Assembly: GCA_038373885.1 (NCBI GenBank)
Contig: JAWZYV010013024.1
Coordinates: 62,001 to 126,000 of the forward strand
Length of the DNA: 64,000 bases
Direction of reading: 5' to 3'
From: Cheiracanthium punctorium
Taxonomy: Eukaryota > Arthropoda > Arachnida > Araneae > Cheiracanthiidae
The notes under the pieces are model-generated. The model saw only the letters and a program-made list of their open reading frames with translations, ran no database searches and was not told where the DNA came from. Made by a program: the position numbers and the translations under genes. Below, piece after piece: positions 54,479-64,000 of this stretch. Within the stretch, counting starts at the first letter, position 1, and each line of letters starts with the position of its first letter.

Positions 54479-55180
54479 CAGCGAAACTTCTCATAAAGGC
54501 CGCCCCTATTCGAGGGCCACCTTTATTAAGGGCTGATATTTTTAGGAACGAAATATTTCCCCATTGATATAATGTTAATTTTACTCTTATTAGAAGGCCG
54601 CATATTCTCTGACTACCCCTCATAACCCCCCCCCCCCCACCTCCATGTGCCTGCCTTAAATCTTAAACAGGTGCATTGAATCCCTGAACTAAAAGATAAG
54701 AGTTCAGGAATTCCTTGCAAGAAAGAAGGGGAGGAATGAAGGACCAGGGGAGACAAACAGGTTTCCTCATACTTTGTTTGACCTTTAAACCTTTAGGGGT
54801 TTGGGTTGGTGGGAAAACTTGACCAGGAAACGCTAATAGAAATGATTATAAATAAACTAATATATCATTCTAAGGCATTAATAAATGATGTAAATTGAAG
54901 TAATTTGTTCCATAAAATAAAAGAATCTTTAGAAACTAAAATTGTCCATGAAAAAATTATGAAAAATAAAGAAACTTCAATAGAATTTTTTTTCAATCAT
55001 GGATAGAGTTTGAAAATGTTAATAAACATTTTTTCTTTTTTTTTTTTTTTCACCTGTATATAGGTTTTGATTTCCTTATTATAGTTTTTTTTTGTTGTTG
55101 TCACACTTATTCAAGGGCTACTCTCATAAGGGCCAATTTTCAATGGAACGGCAGGTAGCCCTTACAGAGAGGTTTCACTG
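54479..55180. mobile_element. Non-autonomous pogo/Tigger-like element
   Basis: 702 bp. The left end CAGCGAAACTTCTCATAAAG and right end CTTACAGAGAGGTTTCACTG are imperfect inverted repeats, and AAGGGC/GGGCC motifs face each other inside. TA precedes the left end, but the right flank does not retain a clean TA. Non-coding. Confidence 0.55.
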
Positions 55181-55337
55181 CATATTCAAAATGCATAATT
55201 ACTCTGAAAGGGCTATTTTGAAATGGCACGTTTTTTCACCTGTTATATGTTATTAAAAAAAAAAAAAAGAAAAAGAAAAAAGAGTCGGAGCCAGAACCTC
55301 ACCAGAAGAACTCAACAGACAACTCTTTGTTATACTA

Positions 55338-55999
55338 CCGTGTTTACTCGCGTAATAGTCGCACCCCCCCGTTTTAAAGTCGAAATAATCGTCAAAATAT
55401 TTTCCCCGCATAAAAGTCGCAGTCACGTATTTGACCTTCATTTACGTCTATAAAAATATTACTATCAAAATAAAAATAACTTTTTTTGTGTGTGCAACTG
55501 ACGAAAAGATTGTTTAATTACGGCAGATAATCTGTGTGTGTGGGATTACGACCGATTAGCTCCGAGTGGGCTCTAGTTCGAAGGGTGGGGTGCCCTCCGT
55601 GGGGGTCTTTCTAAGGGGTCCTAACCCGTATTTATGCTAAGTTTCGGAGAAAACCACGGAAAACTCCGAACGGTTAGGTCGACGGACGCGCGATGGGACC
55701 CGCGAACCCGGGACCTTCACACTTCGCCCGTCTACCATTTCCAGTGATATAATCACTGTGCCATGGTGAGGCCGGCAGATAATCTGGAGACATTTGGTAA
55801 ATTAGTAATTTTACAATACTACCAATACTCTTTTATCATTACAGTGTACAATATTATCTAGTAGATTTCCTCGCATAATAGCAACACAATTTATGAAGGA
55901 CTTTTCGTCCTTTCGAGACGGTGTTGATAATAGTCGCACCTAGACTTTCACCTTGAAAAATTGGCAAAAAAAGATCGACTATTACGCAAGTAAACACGG
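55338..55999. mobile_element. TA-flanked TIR element (CCGTGTTTACTCGCG family) carrying a SINE
   Basis: 662 bp with ~24-bp inverted termini beginning CCGTGTTTACTCGCGTAATA, one mismatch, flanked by TA on both sides (55336-55337 and 56000-56001). This fits Tc1/mariner-pogo type insertion at TA. A shorter relative is at 33830-34009. A SINE is inserted at 55535-55772. Confidence 0.8.
55535..55772 (-). mobile_element. Full-length tRNA-derived SINE
   Basis: 238 bp flanked by perfect 14-bp duplications CGGCAGATAATCTG (55521-55534 and 55773-55786). Minus strand: box-A-like CACCATGGCACAGTGATTA, box-B-like GGTCCCGGGTTCGCGGGTCC, body TTCTCCGAAACTTAGCATAA and AGGACCCCTTAGAAAGACC, and a (CA)n-rich 3' end rather than an A-tail. 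Best copy of the family in this window. Confidence 0.85.
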
Positions 56000-56029
56000 T
56001 AATATAGCAAAGTTTGTAGTCCAGCCTTC

Positions 56030-56110
56030 GTCACTCCGTAAATACGTTAGAACCCCTTAGAAAGTCGTCTGACCAAGGCACCCCCCCACTCATCCTAGGC
56101 ACACCGCCCA
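56030..56110 (+). mobile_element. SINE 3' fragment
   Basis: GTAAATACGTTAGAACCCCT, TTAGAAAGTC and CCAAGGCACCCC match the body and tail of the common SINE. The head is missing. Confidence 0.5.
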
Positions 56111-56771
56111 TGTCTGAGGGATTTTGTTTGCGTTGTCATAAAAACGCAAACAAAACAAGCGATAACTCACTTAAATTTATTACAACGGAGAAACTGAATC
56201 TACCGCTAGATATTTAATCTTGAAATTATTTTTCTATGCCTTTTTTCAGAAAAACTTTACTACATTTAAATATTTTTTTTAAAAATAAATTAGCTATTAA
56301 AAAATAATTTTCGGCTGGATTAATTGGATTTCTGGTACATAAAATGTATTCTCTGGGCCATATTCTCTCCTGATTATTACCTACCTATAATATTTCGGAA
56401 AGCAGTAGTAATTTCCCGTCTAATCTTTTTAATTTTCTTGAACACTTTTAATTTTTACTCAATAAATAGAACTTTCGTAAGTTTTGCGAGTAAAAAATCA
56501 GCTTCTGTTTTATTTTAACCCATTTTTGTCCAAAGGTGCGTAAAGGCACCATTTCAATAGATATTTTTTTTATTAACACTGTGACAAATATTTTTCACTA
56601 ATTTTATTTTTCAGCTATTTTTAAGGGTTTTGAAGACATTTATAAAATATTAGTAATTCAACTGGAGTAAACACTTTCTGTTGAGAAATTTTCAAAATAC
56701 GCAAGTTTTTCAACTTGAAACGGTTATTGACATATTCGACTTTTTGAAAGTGTGTAATTATTCCACTTGAG
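56111..56771. other. AT-rich non-coding stretch
   Basis: No gene or repeat recognised. GGTGCGTAAAGGCACC (about 56535) and GGTGCGTATACGCACC (57084-57099) are short palindromic motifs on either side of the MITE at 56772. Confidence 0.45.
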
Positions 56772-56955
56772 CAGGGACGTAGCCAGAAATTTTTCATAGG
56801 GGGGGGGGGACTTACGACTACTACAACTCATATATATGTAAGTATACGTGTGTGTGATAATGTAATGAAGAATATACATTTTGTATGGCAAAAAATTTCT
56901 CATGGGGGGTTTATGACCCCCCTAACCCTCCCCCTCCTCCTTGGCTACGCCCCTG
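56772..56955. mobile_element. hAT-type MITE
   Basis: 184 bp, CAGGGACGTAGCC...GGCTACGCCCCTG, with perfect 8-bp duplications CACTTGAG (56764-56771 and 56956-56963). G10 just inside the left end and C-rich at the right. The interior resembles the MITE at 59012-59193. Confidence 0.9.
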
Positions 56956-57353
56956 CACTTGAGATTAATCATATGTTTTTATAATGGATTAAAATTGCAA
57001 GTTTTGAAAATAAAATAAAATTGAAACAAATGTCATAAAACACTTAATTTTTTTAACTTAAATATGAATAAAAATTGGCAATGGTGCGTATACGCACCAT
57101 TTTATTTCTTATATAAAATACTATTTTTCATGCATGAAACTTTTTTGTGTCTTAATGAATGTAATTTAAGCATATTTCAATGAAAACAATACCACATTTT
57201 ATACAATTTCTATGCGTGGCCTGCAATGGGTTATCACTGTTAATTAATTCTAGATTCCGTAATAATTATTTAATTCTAAATCTACCTGAAAATGTTCTGA
57301 TTCTACTACATGTGAAAAATTTTAGAAATCCAGTTTGAGTTAATCGCACACAC

Positions 57354-57530
57354 CAAGGGCGGATTAAAGGGAGTGGCGAGGGGGCGGCCGCCCCCCCCGA
57401 GAAAAAAGAAATTAATGTAAAAGATCCTATTTTCCTTCCATAAAATGGATGTATATGTCAATCTTTTAACTAACCGCCCCCACCGACAAACTAACCCCCC
57501 CCCCGATAAACTTGCATTAATCCGCCACTG
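57354..57530. mobile_element. hAT-type MITE
   Basis: 177 bp, CAAGGGCGGATTAA...TTAATCCGCCACTG, with duplications GCACACAC (57346-57353 and 57531-57538). The flank is a CA repeat, so part of the match could be chance. G- and C-rich interior. Confidence 0.75.
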
Positions 57531-57636
57531 GCACACACACACCACAGTTTGAATGCTTAACAATTACATTACATTTTTATGTTTATCAAAATTTTTCTTC
57601 TGAAAGTTTACCAAGTCTGGTCTGTCTCCCCACTTA

Positions 57637-57660
57637 AAAAAAAAAAAAAAAAAAAAAAAA
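57637..57660 (+). repeat. A24 homopolymer
   Basis: Uninterrupted run of A after a short non-repetitive segment. It could be a retroposed tail, but no element is identifiable upstream. Confidence 0.6.
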
Positions 57661-58536
57661 GCCAAACAATGGTTAGTTAATTAAAATAAGTTAATCATTT
57701 ATGACAATTGTAAGATCTAATTACAAATAAATTTTAATTGAAAAGTCTTTTGAAACATGTTCTTAAAGAAATAAACCTTTTGAACATATTTTAAATAATT
57801 TAACTTGCTTAAAAAGTAAGTTTGTACTTTGTAATTTTAAAATCATTAAACATTATGTTATTCTTAATACATTGTACACCATTTAGAATATATGTAAGAT
57901 CATCCACGGCCGCAGCTAGAGGAGGCAAGCGACGCACGTGCCTCGGGTAACATGTTGAGGGGGGGGGGCGAAATCGTAAATTCTAGTCACAGCATTCAGA
58001 TTATCTGATTTGAATCAATGATTAAAATCAGAATATCGGTTTAAAAGTAAAATAATATGATTAAAATTGTTGTTCAAAGATAGCGTGTTGAAAGAAAAAG
58101 ATTTATTATTTCGGATATATACATAATTTTTGAGAAGCACCATAAAATATTTAATAAAAGGAAAACACCTATCGATTCAGTAAAGACAACACATTCAAAA
58201 AATATATTTTAACAATTTGCCTCTTGTATTTTTTTTTTCCCGTCAGACATGATACATATATTATATAAATATATATTTCTCTACTATTATGTAACATCAT
58301 TCTCAATTATAACGCGAAAAGCTCTTGCGCCATAGCCGATTCACTAGTTCTTTCAAAATATTTCACACACCACATCATCGAATCCGTCCTCTAATACGAG
58401 AACGAGAGCCTTCTCTTCTCTGAGATGAGAGCTTTCCTTTGGTCTCATTCGGAGCTGTCCTGTCTGGGATACGAAATCCCTACATCCCTACTGCTATTTC
58501 CAAAAATTCCCCACACTAGCTTTAGCATTAGGAGCC
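57661..58536. other. Non-coding stretch with one MITE end
   Basis: AT-rich. At about 57906-57972, GGCCGCAGCTAGAGG with a G9 run looks like a single hAT-type MITE terminus; its partner was not found. It ends with the foldback target TTAGGAGCC (58528-58536). Confidence 0.4.
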
Positions 58537-59011
58537 ACGTGCGGATAGGGGCAGATGGAATCCCAATACAAGAACTTAGACTTTTCTACCTTCCAGTTTG
58601 ACAGGGGAAAATACGAGCGCGTGCAGGGAGAAATGTATTAGAAGATGGGTTCGTGGGGAAAAGGACTTCCAGGTTTTTAAGCAAGCGCATTACATGGCTA
58701 TGTATTAATCCTGCGATCTATTCTCGTTTTTTTTTCTTTTTGTAATTGAAATGAACAATTGCTATTACAAATGTATTTATTATATATTATGTGTGTATAC
58801 TTAGACCTTTTTAAGTATGGGCAATTAATTGTGCAGTCTGTTCTCGTTGGAAGGGGGAAGGGTAATTGAAATTAATAATTGTTACAAATATATTTATTAT
58901 ATATTTATAATAAATACATATATATGTGTGCATATATGTATTTACTCACATATAAAGTAATGTATTGTCCATAAAGTAATGTATTTATTATTTATATATA
59001 TATGAATATAT

Positions 59012-59193
59012 CAGTGGCGTAGCTACAGGGGGGGGTTTAACCCCCCCCCCCGATAAGGAATTTTTTTGTCATACAAAACATATTTTCTTCACTCGCACAA
59101 CACACACACACACATATATATATACACATATACATGAATCGTTGTAGTCGTAACCCCCCCCCCCTCTATGAAAAATTTCTTCCTACGCTACTG
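59012..59193. mobile_element. hAT-type MITE in the left foldback arm
   Basis: CAGTGGCGTAGC...CCTACGCTACTG, about 182 bp, with GAATATAT and GAATGAAT flanks (6/8). It sits at the position that mirrors 61252-61426 in the other arm. Confidence 0.75.
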
Positions 59194-59993
59194 GAATGAA
59201 TACTTTTTAATTTACTATATACAATAACTTAGACTTAATAATGATTAGAGGTCAGAATAATTTTAACTAATATTGCAATGGCCACTATATTAAAAAGGAT
59301 GTCAATAAATAAAAAGAAATAAATGAGATTACAAACGACTTCCTAAAAAAAGTTCATACATTTTTTTCATTTTTAAAATAAGGGTTACGCTTTTCAACAT
59401 ACGTCTCTAACCAGTCTCTTAAAAGAAGTTAGTGTATCCTTCCCCTTCTGTGTCAATCGTTGCATTGCATTTGGGCAATCGGGAAACAACGACGATCAGG
59501 GTTGAGAAATTCAAAATATTATTACTATAATCTTAGAAAACTTGACGCCAGAATTATTTAAACTACCGTTGTAATTTCATATATTGAGTCTTTCACACAG
59601 CATCAAGATATTGAGTTTTTGGTACTGCTGAGACGCAACGTGTGCGTTTGGGCCATCGGGGAGCAACGACGATCAGGGATGGAGAATCGCAGCCACCATT
59701 TCTATTCGATAAGAGGTAGCAGTAGAAACAAAGGCAATAAATTATATTTTCATTCTGCCATTAGAGTGTAATCTATGAGAGCTATTTTGTTTGCTCCTGT
59801 TAAAGTGCTTTAAATACTACACTCGCTACATTCCTGGCAGACTATATTTTTACGAACGCCATTTACTGCACAAACTCCAAAAACTAGTTATTGCTCGTGA
59901 ATTTTTTCGTAAACAAGATGGTTGCCTAACCTTGCTTGCGTAAACTAGATTCAGCAGTATAGGCACCCTATAAAAAATACTGGTCCTAGGATA

Positions 59994-60178
59994 CAGGCTC
60001 GTATCTAAAAAAAAACACTTCGGGGGAAGGGGATCCGAAAATTTCGGGGGGGGGGGTCCAAACAGTATAAACGGCAGAATTTCACACAAAAATACTATAT
60101 CATTACCATTTTAGTAACAAAATTCCAATTTTCGAGGGGGTCTGGACCCCCTTAATCTCCCCCCTAAATACGTGCTTG
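59994..60178. mobile_element. hAT-type MITE in the foldback centre
   Basis: 185 bp, CAGGCTCGTATCTA...TAAATACGTGCTTG, with perfect 8-bp duplications CTAGGATA (59986-59993 and 60179-60186). G10 and C-rich runs are inside. Confidence 0.85.
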
Positions 60179-60482
60179 CTAGGATACGCCCAAATATTTT
60201 CTGTCTTATGACTGGTTGCATTAAACAATTTATTTATAATGAAGCGGGTGCTGGAGACAGGTGAATGAGAGGGACTGTTGCACATGATCCCGTGGACATC
60301 GAAAGTCTGTGCTTAGTAAATTGAATAATTTCGAGTTTTATAAAACGAAAAATAAATAAATAAAAATAAACCAACTTTAATTCTAGTAAAAAGTAAATTT
60401 CCTTCTACCTCAAAATAAGTCTTATAGTCTTCCAAATAAAAGTAAAATCACACCGAAGTACTGAGCGAATTATACCTTCATC

Positions 60483-60637
60483 CATGGGCGCCGGCAGAAT
60501 ATTTCCCAGGGGGGGGGCGAAGACTACTTCAACGCATGGTTACCTTGTTGGAAAGAGCAAAAAAGCAAGGGAAAACACTGCATACAAAAATCCAAGGGGG
60601 CATTGCCCCCCCTTGCCCTATGCTGCCGGCGCCCATG
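60483..60637. mobile_element. hAT-type MITE with perfect 15-bp TIRs
   Basis: 155 bp, CATGGGCGCCGGCAG...CTGCCGGCGCCCATG, with perfect 8-bp duplications CCTTCATC (60475-60482 and 60638-60645). The perfect ends and duplication suggest a recent insertion. ORFs that cross it are artefacts. Confidence 0.9.
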
Positions 60638-61251
60638 CCTTCATCTCAGATGTTGGAACTATCTTATCTTATTTACCTATCCTATTGTATCTTATTATTA
60701 TCGTATATGTTCTTCTTATCGAACTAAAACGTCAATGGTTACGATTCCCCTTCCCTGATCGTCGTTGCTCCCCGACACCCCAAACGCACACGTTGGGTCT
60801 CAGCTGTACGAAAGACCTAATTATGTTAATTATGTTGATGCTGCATGAAAGACTTAATATATGCAATTACAACAGTAGTTTAAATAATTCTGGCGTCAAG
60901 TTCTCTAAGATTATGGTAATATTCTGAATTCCTCAACCCTGATACTCGTTGCTTACCGATTGCCCAAATGCAACGATTGACACAGGAGGAGAAGGGTACA
61001 CTAACTTTAAGAGACTCGTTAGAGACGTATGTTGAAAAGCGTAACCATAATTTTAAAAATGAAAAAAAAAATGTATGAACTTTTTTAGGAAGTGTTTTGT
61101 AATCTGATTTATTTCTTTTTATTTATTGACATCCTTTTTAATAAAGTTAGTGGCCATTGCAATATTAGTTAAAATAATTGTGACCTCAAGTCATTATTAA
61201 GTATTGTACTTATTATTAAGTATAAGTAAGTAACAAATTATTTATATATTC

Positions 61252-61426
61252 CAGTGGCGTAGACAGAAATTTTTCTGTGGGGGGGGGAGTGGTTACGACT
61301 ACTGCAATTCGTGTATCGTAATGAGCTGTATACATATGTTGTGTATACGTGAAGAAAAGGCATTTTGTATGACAAAAAATTCGTCATGGGAGGTTATAAC
61401 CCCTCTACCCAGTAGCCATGCCACTG
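61252..61426. mobile_element. hAT-type MITE in the right foldback arm
   Basis: CAGTGGCGTAGAC...GCCATGCCACTG, flanks ATATATTC and ATATTTTC (7/8). It mirrors 59012-59193, so the MITE was already in one arm when the arms were copied from each other. Confidence 0.75.
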
Positions 61427-61986
61427 ATATTTTCCTATATATAAGTAATAAATGCATTACTTTATAGTAACAATCGTTCAGACACATATATATGTATTTA
61501 TAAATATATAATAAATCCATATGTAACTATTATTAATTTCTCTTCGGAGCAATCGAGACGACAGCCTCCTGGTTAAGGGTCTCAATTAACAAAAATCTCA
61601 AATCAAATAAAATTATTAATTTTAATTACCAAAAGACAAGAAAAAAAAGAGAGAACAAACTGCACAATTAATTGGCCATGTAACCGATGCTTAAGAACTT
61701 CTAAGTGTACATACATAATATATAATAAATACATTTGTGGCAATTTTTTATTTCAACTACCAAAAGAAAAAAAAAACGGGGAAAAAAAGAAAGAGAGCAG
61801 ACCGCACGATTAATAAATTAGCGCGATCCTTGCTTAAAAACGTCAAAGTACTTTTCCCCACGAATCCATCTTCTAATGCATTTCTCCCTGCGCGCGCGCG
61901 TGTTTTCCCCTATCAATCTTGTGTGTAGAAAAGTCTAAGTTTTTCTGTTAGGATTCCATCTGCCCCTATCCGCACGTTTAGGAGCC

Positions 61987-62653
61987 TTTCCTCCGGCTAT
62001 CCGCTTGTATTGCACGCTAGTGTAGAAGTAAGTTTTTCGATATTTTTGAATGTATGCGGTAATCTGTGATAATACTTATGTAGTATCTGTGATCTTGTAG
62101 GAATCTTGGCTGGCTTTCCGATTAGCTACCGCTTGGCGACTTCCTACTACTGGCGCTGCGGCAGGAGTGATTTCTCCCATTACTTGGCAAGCCTCTCCGT
62201 TCGGTAGGAATGGAAAACCGGTCTGCGATTGTGATCCGGGACTGATCGTGACGAGAGCTGTCCGCTTAAAACGAATCGGACACTGATGCAGCTCATTTTA
62301 AAATGATTCGGTCGTGGATAGGATGCAGTGGCTGTTTTAAAAGAACTGCATCAGTTTATTTGAAAGTGGTTCCGTGTTTGTTTCGTTTGCTAGTCTTTTC
62401 TCTTTCCGGCAGAGCAACTCTATAGTTGGTTTTTATACAAACATATCCGTTGAATAAAAAACTTTCATAATTAAGAGTACGGCAAAAATTCACGTTTTGT
62501 TAGGTTTTTGATTATTAAAAAAAGAGAGAGAGAGAGAGAGAGAAAGAAAAGAGAGGAACTGTTTCTGTAGCTAATCTAAAATCCTTATTTATTGTAAATG
62601 AAAAGAGATAGTGTTCAGTATACAAATAGCTATAGGGGCGACTATATTAATTA
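61987..62653. other. Balanced-composition stretch and (GA)n microsatellite
   Basis: 62100-62330 is GC-richer than its surroundings and could be a UTR, exon or old element; I see no frame or motif to decide. A (GA)n run lies at about 62524-62544. Confidence 0.35.
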
Positions 62654-62734
62654 CAGTAAAACCTGACAACAGCAATACTTAAGGGACCAAGACCAAATAA
62701 ATTTATCCAATATCGTTATAGCGAGGTTTTACTG
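62654..62734. mobile_element. 81-bp pogo/Tigger-type miniature element
   Basis: Perfect 11-bp termini CAGTAAAACCT and AGGTTTTACTG, flanked by TA on both sides (62652-62653 and 62735-62736). CCAATATCGTTATAGCGAGG near the right end is typical of Tigger-like termini. Confidence 0.75.
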
Positions 62735-62736
62735 TA

Positions 62737-63686
62737 TTATAAATTTGAATCGATTACGCAAGTTGCGCCTACACGATCAAACTCCTTCTTAATACCAGGT
62801 TTAACATGTTCACTCTCTTACATTGCGAAGATATAACAAGAATTTTGAGGTGCGTGAATTCAATATTATTCAAAATTTGAATGGATTACGCAATTTGGGA
62901 TTACATGTTGTAGACCGGCACAAATTTTTACTTTCTTGGCATATCCGAATGGTCCGTTTTTGTGTAGTAAATTAGCTGTACAGTTAGTTTTTATACAAAG
63001 ATGGGTACGCGGAATTTTTTTTAGGTTTCTATTACATACTTTTTTATTTATATATAAAACTGATTTAAGTTTTCTTTCAAAAATAATAATCAAATAACAA
63101 ATAAAATCTTTTAAAAAATATATTTCTTTCGTTGCTTTATAATATTTTCTTCCAAAAATTCACCTATTACAATACAAACTTACACCTGTAAACCTGTACA
63201 TGTGATGGTGCCATTTTCCATGTTTTTATGGGAACGGAGCTTAGCGACTAGGGCACTGCGGGATACTATTCGTTTAATAATAACATTATTAGAAAGCTGA
63301 TGATTTCAATTTTAACAACTAGTAAACAAATGTAAGATATTCATTGAATGGGTAAAGTCACTAATACAGTTGATCATTAATAAAATCTTTACATTATTTT
63401 GGACATTAACATTCTGGGCTTTACATATTCTGGACAATCTCTAGCACATTATTTTGAAAAGAGATTCTACTTCTAAAACACATTTTTGCTGATTTTGATA
63501 AAGATTGGGGGGGGGGGGGGCAGATTTATGTACCCAAGGATCTGTGCAGAAGAAAACTGGGTCTATTTTGTGGCCCCTTCACAGAAATGCAATCGATTAA
63601 AGCGGCCCTTCATTGGCATTTCACCCTGCATTTTAATCTGATTTATCAATTATTATTTTTTTAAACGCGACTTTTATTAAAAATTG
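62737..63686. other. AT-rich non-coding stretch
   Basis: Nothing recognised except a G12 run near 63508. Short ORFs have no support. Confidence 0.45.
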
Positions 63687-63775
63687 GTATGAAATTTCAC
63701 AAAAATAAGTGTTGAAATTCACAAAATTAAGTATTGAAATTCACAAAATTAAGTATTGAAATTCACAAAAAAAGC
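63687..63775 (+). repeat. 22-bp tandem repeat, about four copies
   Basis: GAAATTCACAAAATTAAGTA with TT repeats, two copies perfect and the outer ones degenerate. TCACAAAAA motifs continue to about 63790. The final 225 bases of the window hold nothing else that I recognise. Confidence 0.8.
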
Positions 63776-64000
63776 AGTTTTTCACAAAAATGGGAACTCA
63801 GGAAAAAAATTCTGAATCGACCCCTGGTATGTGTTTGTTAAACTGAATTTAGGTGATGAGAAATAACTGAATTCATTAATCCAAGTCTAAGGAAAAAAAC
63901 ATTCCTTTTCTATAAATATATTTTCCTTGGAGTCTTTCAAGAATGCTTAAGAAAAAAAATTCTAGATATTAAAATAATAAGTTTACTCCTCTCTTTTCTT

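Larger units (their letters stand above)
58537..61977. mobile_element. 3.4 kb foldback (long-TIR) transposon with 9-bp target duplication
   Basis: Starts ACGTGCGGATAGGGGCAGAT, and its right end is the inverse. Flanked by perfect TTAGGAGCC (58528-58536 and 61978-61986). Inverted arms of about 1.2 kb (58537-59700 and 60738-61977) enclose a ~1.0 kb centre with two MITEs. Inside each arm, TTTGGGCAATCGGG...CAACGACGATCAGGG repeats with a period near 180 bp. Arms are visibly diverged. No transposase. Nine-base duplications with very long TIRs recall FB-like/Mutator-like elements; this assignment is inference. Confidence 0.85.

Noticed and set aside
60484..60927. 147-codon ORF
   Set aside because: Its first third is the MITE at 60483-60637 and the rest is foldback centre and arm DNA. 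There is no plausible protein.

Overview
This window reads as repeat-rich, AT-rich nuclear DNA from an animal, most likely an arthropod. I base that on the abundant short hAT-type MITEs, Helitrons, tRNA-derived SINEs, a foldback element and a Ty3/gypsy-like retrotransposon, and on the absence of compact genes or operons. I could not find one convincing host protein-coding gene. The only long reading frames belong to a retrotransposon (minus strand) and to a decayed hAT transposase (plus strand). The species cannot be fixed from the sequence. Everything here was read by eye; no alignment or search was run.

Left part (about 206-28984): a head-to-tail array of an ~11.8 kb segment. Unit 1 (206-12066) and unit 2 (12067-23885) are near-identical. 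Unit 3 (23886 to about 28587) is a deleted, rearranged copy. Each full unit holds an AT-rich flank with a MITE and SINE pieces, a ~2 kb non-autonomous Helitron, a 91-bp tandem repeat, the left half of a hAT-type MITE, and then one LTR plus the 3' half of a retrotransposon read on the minus strand. The retrotransposon is unusual: its single ORF runs integrase, reverse transcriptase, RNase H, then a polypurine tract and LTR. This is the domain order of the Gmr1-like group rather than ordinary Ty3/gypsy. The unit-to-unit junction carries a 14-bp direct and a 13-bp inverted templated insertion, as expected of error-prone end joining. At the far end of the array the same LTR stands alone (27966-28587) between CCCT target duplications, inside a complete MITE.

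Middle part (28985-46950): mostly sequence without recognisable genes. It is interrupted by a full SINE, a 7.5 kb hAT element (33260-40761, 8-bp target duplication GTATAGGG) with a broken transposase that itself carries a MITE, an interleaved pair of inverted repeats (41211-41968), a perfect 2 x 122-bp palindrome (42304-42551), a 162-bp tandem repeat, and a stretch (43.6-45.6 kb) that could at most be a spliced non-coding transcript.

Right part (46950-64000): a dense field of nested small transposons. At least six hAT-type MITEs have exact or near-exact 8-bp target duplications. There are also several TA-flanked pogo/Tigger-type elements, SINEs with target duplications, a 1.3 kb TIR element splitting a tandem-repeat region, and a 3.4 kb foldback element (58537-61977) with a 9-bp target duplication. 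A related copy of its target at 43.7 kb, in this same window, is uninterrupted and acts as a natural empty site. The window is best read as a record of nested insertion, array duplication and repair, not as a gene cluster.
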